DNA from: Acidobacteriaceae bacterium
GTDB lineage: Bacteria > Acidobacteriota > Terriglobia > Terriglobales > Acidobacteriaceae
Assembly: GCA_003152695.1 (NCBI GenBank)
Contig: PMAT01000036.1
Location: 56,372 to 114,295, forward strand
Reading direction: 5' to 3'
DNA: 57,924 bases
Both the position numbers and the translations under genes were made by a program. This document shows positions 56,102-57,924 of the stretch, in pieces. Position 1 is the first letter of the stretch. Every line of letters starts with the position of its first letter. A model generated the notes under the pieces. That model was not told the DNA's origin, did not search any database, and worked only from the letters and a program-made list of their open reading frames with translations.

Positions 56102-57924
56102 ATGCTCACCCGGATTGCGCGTCGTGGGTTTGCCACAGGCCAACTCTCGCTAGTCTTGCTGATCCTGGTTGGTGTATCTGCCAAAATACCGGCCAAGGCG
56201 GCGGAGATGCCCGGGGGAGGGCCGCCGGGAGGAACCGTGGAAGCCCTCCTTTCTGACCCGAAAGATTCCGCCACCATCTATGCCGCAACGGATTGGAGCG
56301 GGATCTTCAAAACCACGAACGGCGGCAAAACCTGGACTACTACCAACAGCGGGATTAAGGACTTGGCGGTCTATTCGCTGGCGATCACGTCGTCCGGCAA
56401 TACGACGATCTATGCCGGGACGCGTGGTGGTGTGTTCAAGAGCGGGGATGGAGGGAGCACCTGGATCGATTCGAGCTACGGTCTCCCGAAAGGCACTGTC
56501 GCCTCGATGATCACTATGCTTGTAATCGACCTTGCGGATCCCCAGACGCTGTACGCAGGCACATTTGACAGGATCTTCAAGACGACTAACGGGGCAAAGA
56601 CCTGGACACGTATTGCTTTGCACCCTCGCATCACGCAAACCTCGAGTTATAGCTCTCTCGCTGTCGACCCATCCCATCCGACCACGATCTATGTCGCAGC
56701 GGGGGATAGGGGACTGCTAAAGAGTGCGGACGGGGGAAGGGCATGGAAGGTCATTACTATTGGCGAACATGTCGAACGTGTTCTCGTCGATCCCTTCGAC
56801 TCGGCCTTCCTGTACATCTCGACTGGCAGCGAAATTCTCAAAAGCGTTGATGCCGGGAAGCATTGGCGTGGCTCGAAGTCACTCCCTCAGACATACATTC
56901 TGACCATGGTCGCCGACTCCGAACATCCCGGGCAAATCTATGCCGGAAACATGGAAGGGAAGATTCTGAGGAGCACTGACCGGTGCGAAACATGGAGGGA
57001 ACTGGCTGCCCCCATGCCCAGCGAAGTACATACGCTGCTCGTCGATCCAGTTCACGGCGATATTCTCTATGCCGGCACAAGCGGCGGAATCGCCAAGAGC
57101 ACTGATGGGGGGACAAGCTGGAGGCCATCAAACTCTGGCCTGACAAACGCCAACATCTCGGCAATTGCAGTTGCTCCATCCCAGTCTGCCACGCTCTATG
57201 TGGGAAGTTATGGGGGCGGAATGGCGAAGAGCTCCGATGGGGGCAAGAGCTGGAGCCCAATCAATGCAGGCTTCATGAGCAGCTTCGCTTGGGACATAGC
57301 CATCGATCCCTTCGATCCCGCTAGAGTGTACGTGGGAACTGACAGGGGAGTTTTCAAGAGCTCCAACGGCGGCACGACATGGTCTGAGGCGAACCGAGGA
57401 CTGCCCCAATTAGCGGTCTGCAGCCTGCTGATCGATCCATCCAATACGGCTGTGCTCTACGCCACAGCCTCCTCCGATGGCAGGGCGTTCAAGAGCGCAA
57501 ACGCCGGCGACAGCTGGGAGGAGATTCCCTTCGGATTCCCACGACTTGGTGGCTGCGGCCTTGTAATGAATCCGGCGGACGCCTCGGTCCTGTATGCCAC
57601 ATCTACCGTAGGGAACCTCAAAACCACTGACGGGGGAAAAAGCTGGCAAAAGGACAGCGCCGGCAGTACTACCTTCGCGCGGCTCTGGCGTGACTCCACA
57701 AGTCTCGCAGTCGATCCTTCCATTCCCGCAACGGTCTACGCCGCGTCGTCTGCGGGCGTGTTCAAGAGCGCGGACCGTGGACAAAACTGGACTGTGCTTA
57801 GCACAGCTCATCCCACGAAGGGGCTTGTGCGCCTGCTACTCGATCCCTCCAACCCCAGTGTCATTTACGCCGAGGCGGAGCTCGATGGACTCTACAAGAG
57901 CACTATTGAGCTTTGCATAATATA
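56102..57924 (+). CDS. secreted beta-propeller protein with BNR/Ycf48-like repeats (C-terminus cut by window edge)
   Basis: 607 codons with no stop before the window end. From ATG 56102 there is a signal peptide (RIARR, then LSLVLLILVGVSA). Twelve repeats of about 43-50 residues follow, each with the pattern DP..P.T.YAGT..G.FKS.DGG..W, for example KTTNGGKTW, KSGDGGSTW, KSTDGGTSW, KSSDGGKSW. These Asp-box blades make one or two beta-propellers of the sortilin/Ycf48/sialidase-like type. The last visible residues (KSTIELCII) depart from the pattern. No catalytic residues recognised; probably an extracellular binding or structural protein. Starts at 56048 or 55994 are also possible. Confidence 0.82.
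   Translation, partial: MLTRIARRGFATGQLSLVLLILVGVSAKIPAKAAEMPGGGPPGGTVEALLSDPKDSATIYAATDWSGIFKTTNGGKTWTTTNSGIKDLAVYSLAITSSGNTTIYAGTRGGVFKSGDGGSTWIDSSYGLPKGTVASMITMLVIDLADPQTLYAGTFDRIFKTTNGAKTWTRIALHPRITQTSSYSSLAVDPSHPTTIYVAAGDRGLLKSADGGRAWKVITIGEHVERVLVDPFDSAFLYISTGSEILKSVDAGKHWRGSKSLPQTYILTMVADSEHPGQIYAGNMEGKILRSTDRCETWRELAAPMPSEVHTLLVDPVHGDILYAGTSGGIAKSTDGGTSWRPSNSGLTNANISAIAVAPSQSATLYVGSYGGGMAKSSDGGKSWSPINAGFMSSFAWDIAIDPFDPARVYVGTDRGVFKSSNGGTTWSEANRGLPQLAVCSLLIDPSNTAVLYATASSDGRAFKSANAGDSWEEIPFGFPRLGGCGLVMNPADASVLYATSTVGNLKTTDGGKSWQKDSAGSTTFARLWRDSTSLAVDPSIPATVYAASSAGVFKSADRGQNWTVLSTAHPTKGLVRLLLDPSNPSVIYAEAELDGLYKSTIELCII

Overview
The window (57.9 kb, GC-rich) reads as one chromosome segment of an Acidobacteriota member, probably class Terriglobia. 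This is inferred from gene types, not from a marker phylogeny: an Oar-like TonB-dependent receptor with a carboxypeptidase-regulatory domain, a Ser/Thr kinase fused to TPRs, a DUF2911 secreted protein, an S46 peptidase, split glycine decarboxylase (gcvPA/gcvPB) and an S21 with TTG start. I see no prophage, insertion sequence, CRISPR array, rRNA operon or replication origin. Most of the window is housekeeping.

Layout. 1-8.1 kb: tRNA methylthiotransferase (cut by the left edge), a one-domain response regulator, a zinc-ribbon protein, rpsU with promoter and terminator, a TonB receptor broken by a frameshift, and kdpA without kdpB/C. 8.3-13.5 kb: glycine cleavage genes gcvT, (DinB-like), gcvH, gcvPA, gcvPB. 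13.6-22.4 kb: cytochrome oxidase assembly genes on the minus strand (ctaA, ctaB, ABC ATPase, ABC permease, DUF420), interrupted by a plus-strand membrane/TPR gene and by a 2 kb AT-richer, repeat-rich island with two unrecognised genes. 22.6-28.2 kb: orphan Phd-like antitoxin, then minus-strand isocitrate dehydrogenase, nrdR, mnmA, cysteine desulfurase and citrate synthase. The desulfurase can supply sulfur to MnmA; the synthase and dehydrogenase are both in the oxidative TCA branch. 28.5-32 kb: two secreted proteins (DUF2911, S46 peptidase). 32-32.7 kb: a Phd/VapC toxin-antitoxin pair with a perfect palindrome. 33.2-43.8 kb: secA, a zinc-ribbon membrane protein, tRNA-Lys(CTT), small metal-binding proteins, a ClC transporter and the kinase. 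44-48.7 kb: CDF zinc exporter, YtkA-like lipoprotein, DUF1385-prfA-prmC. 48.7-57.9 kb: VapBC, GerW-like protein, purH, XRE regulator, fabG, DUF2071 protein, double-length ThyX-like protein, and a beta-propeller protein cut by the right edge.

The unusual content is in repeats and regulatory DNA rather than a large new operon. Three repeat classes recur: (a) a roughly 35-55 bp element with ends like TCATCCCGAGCGA and GTCGAGGGACCTGC, one copy of which lies in frame inside prmC; (b) tandem arrays with a strict 7-base period but different units, at six intergenic places, one forming the C-terminus of the cysteine desulfurase; (c) stem-loops with the arm pattern CCC...GCC / GGC...GGG flanking the unknown gene near 19.6-20.1 kb. 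The best candidate for an undescribed system is the small Cys/His-cluster protein at 18555-19064 with a duplicated inverted-repeat array (AATACTTT / AAAGTATT) directly upstream of its start. Its function is unknown.
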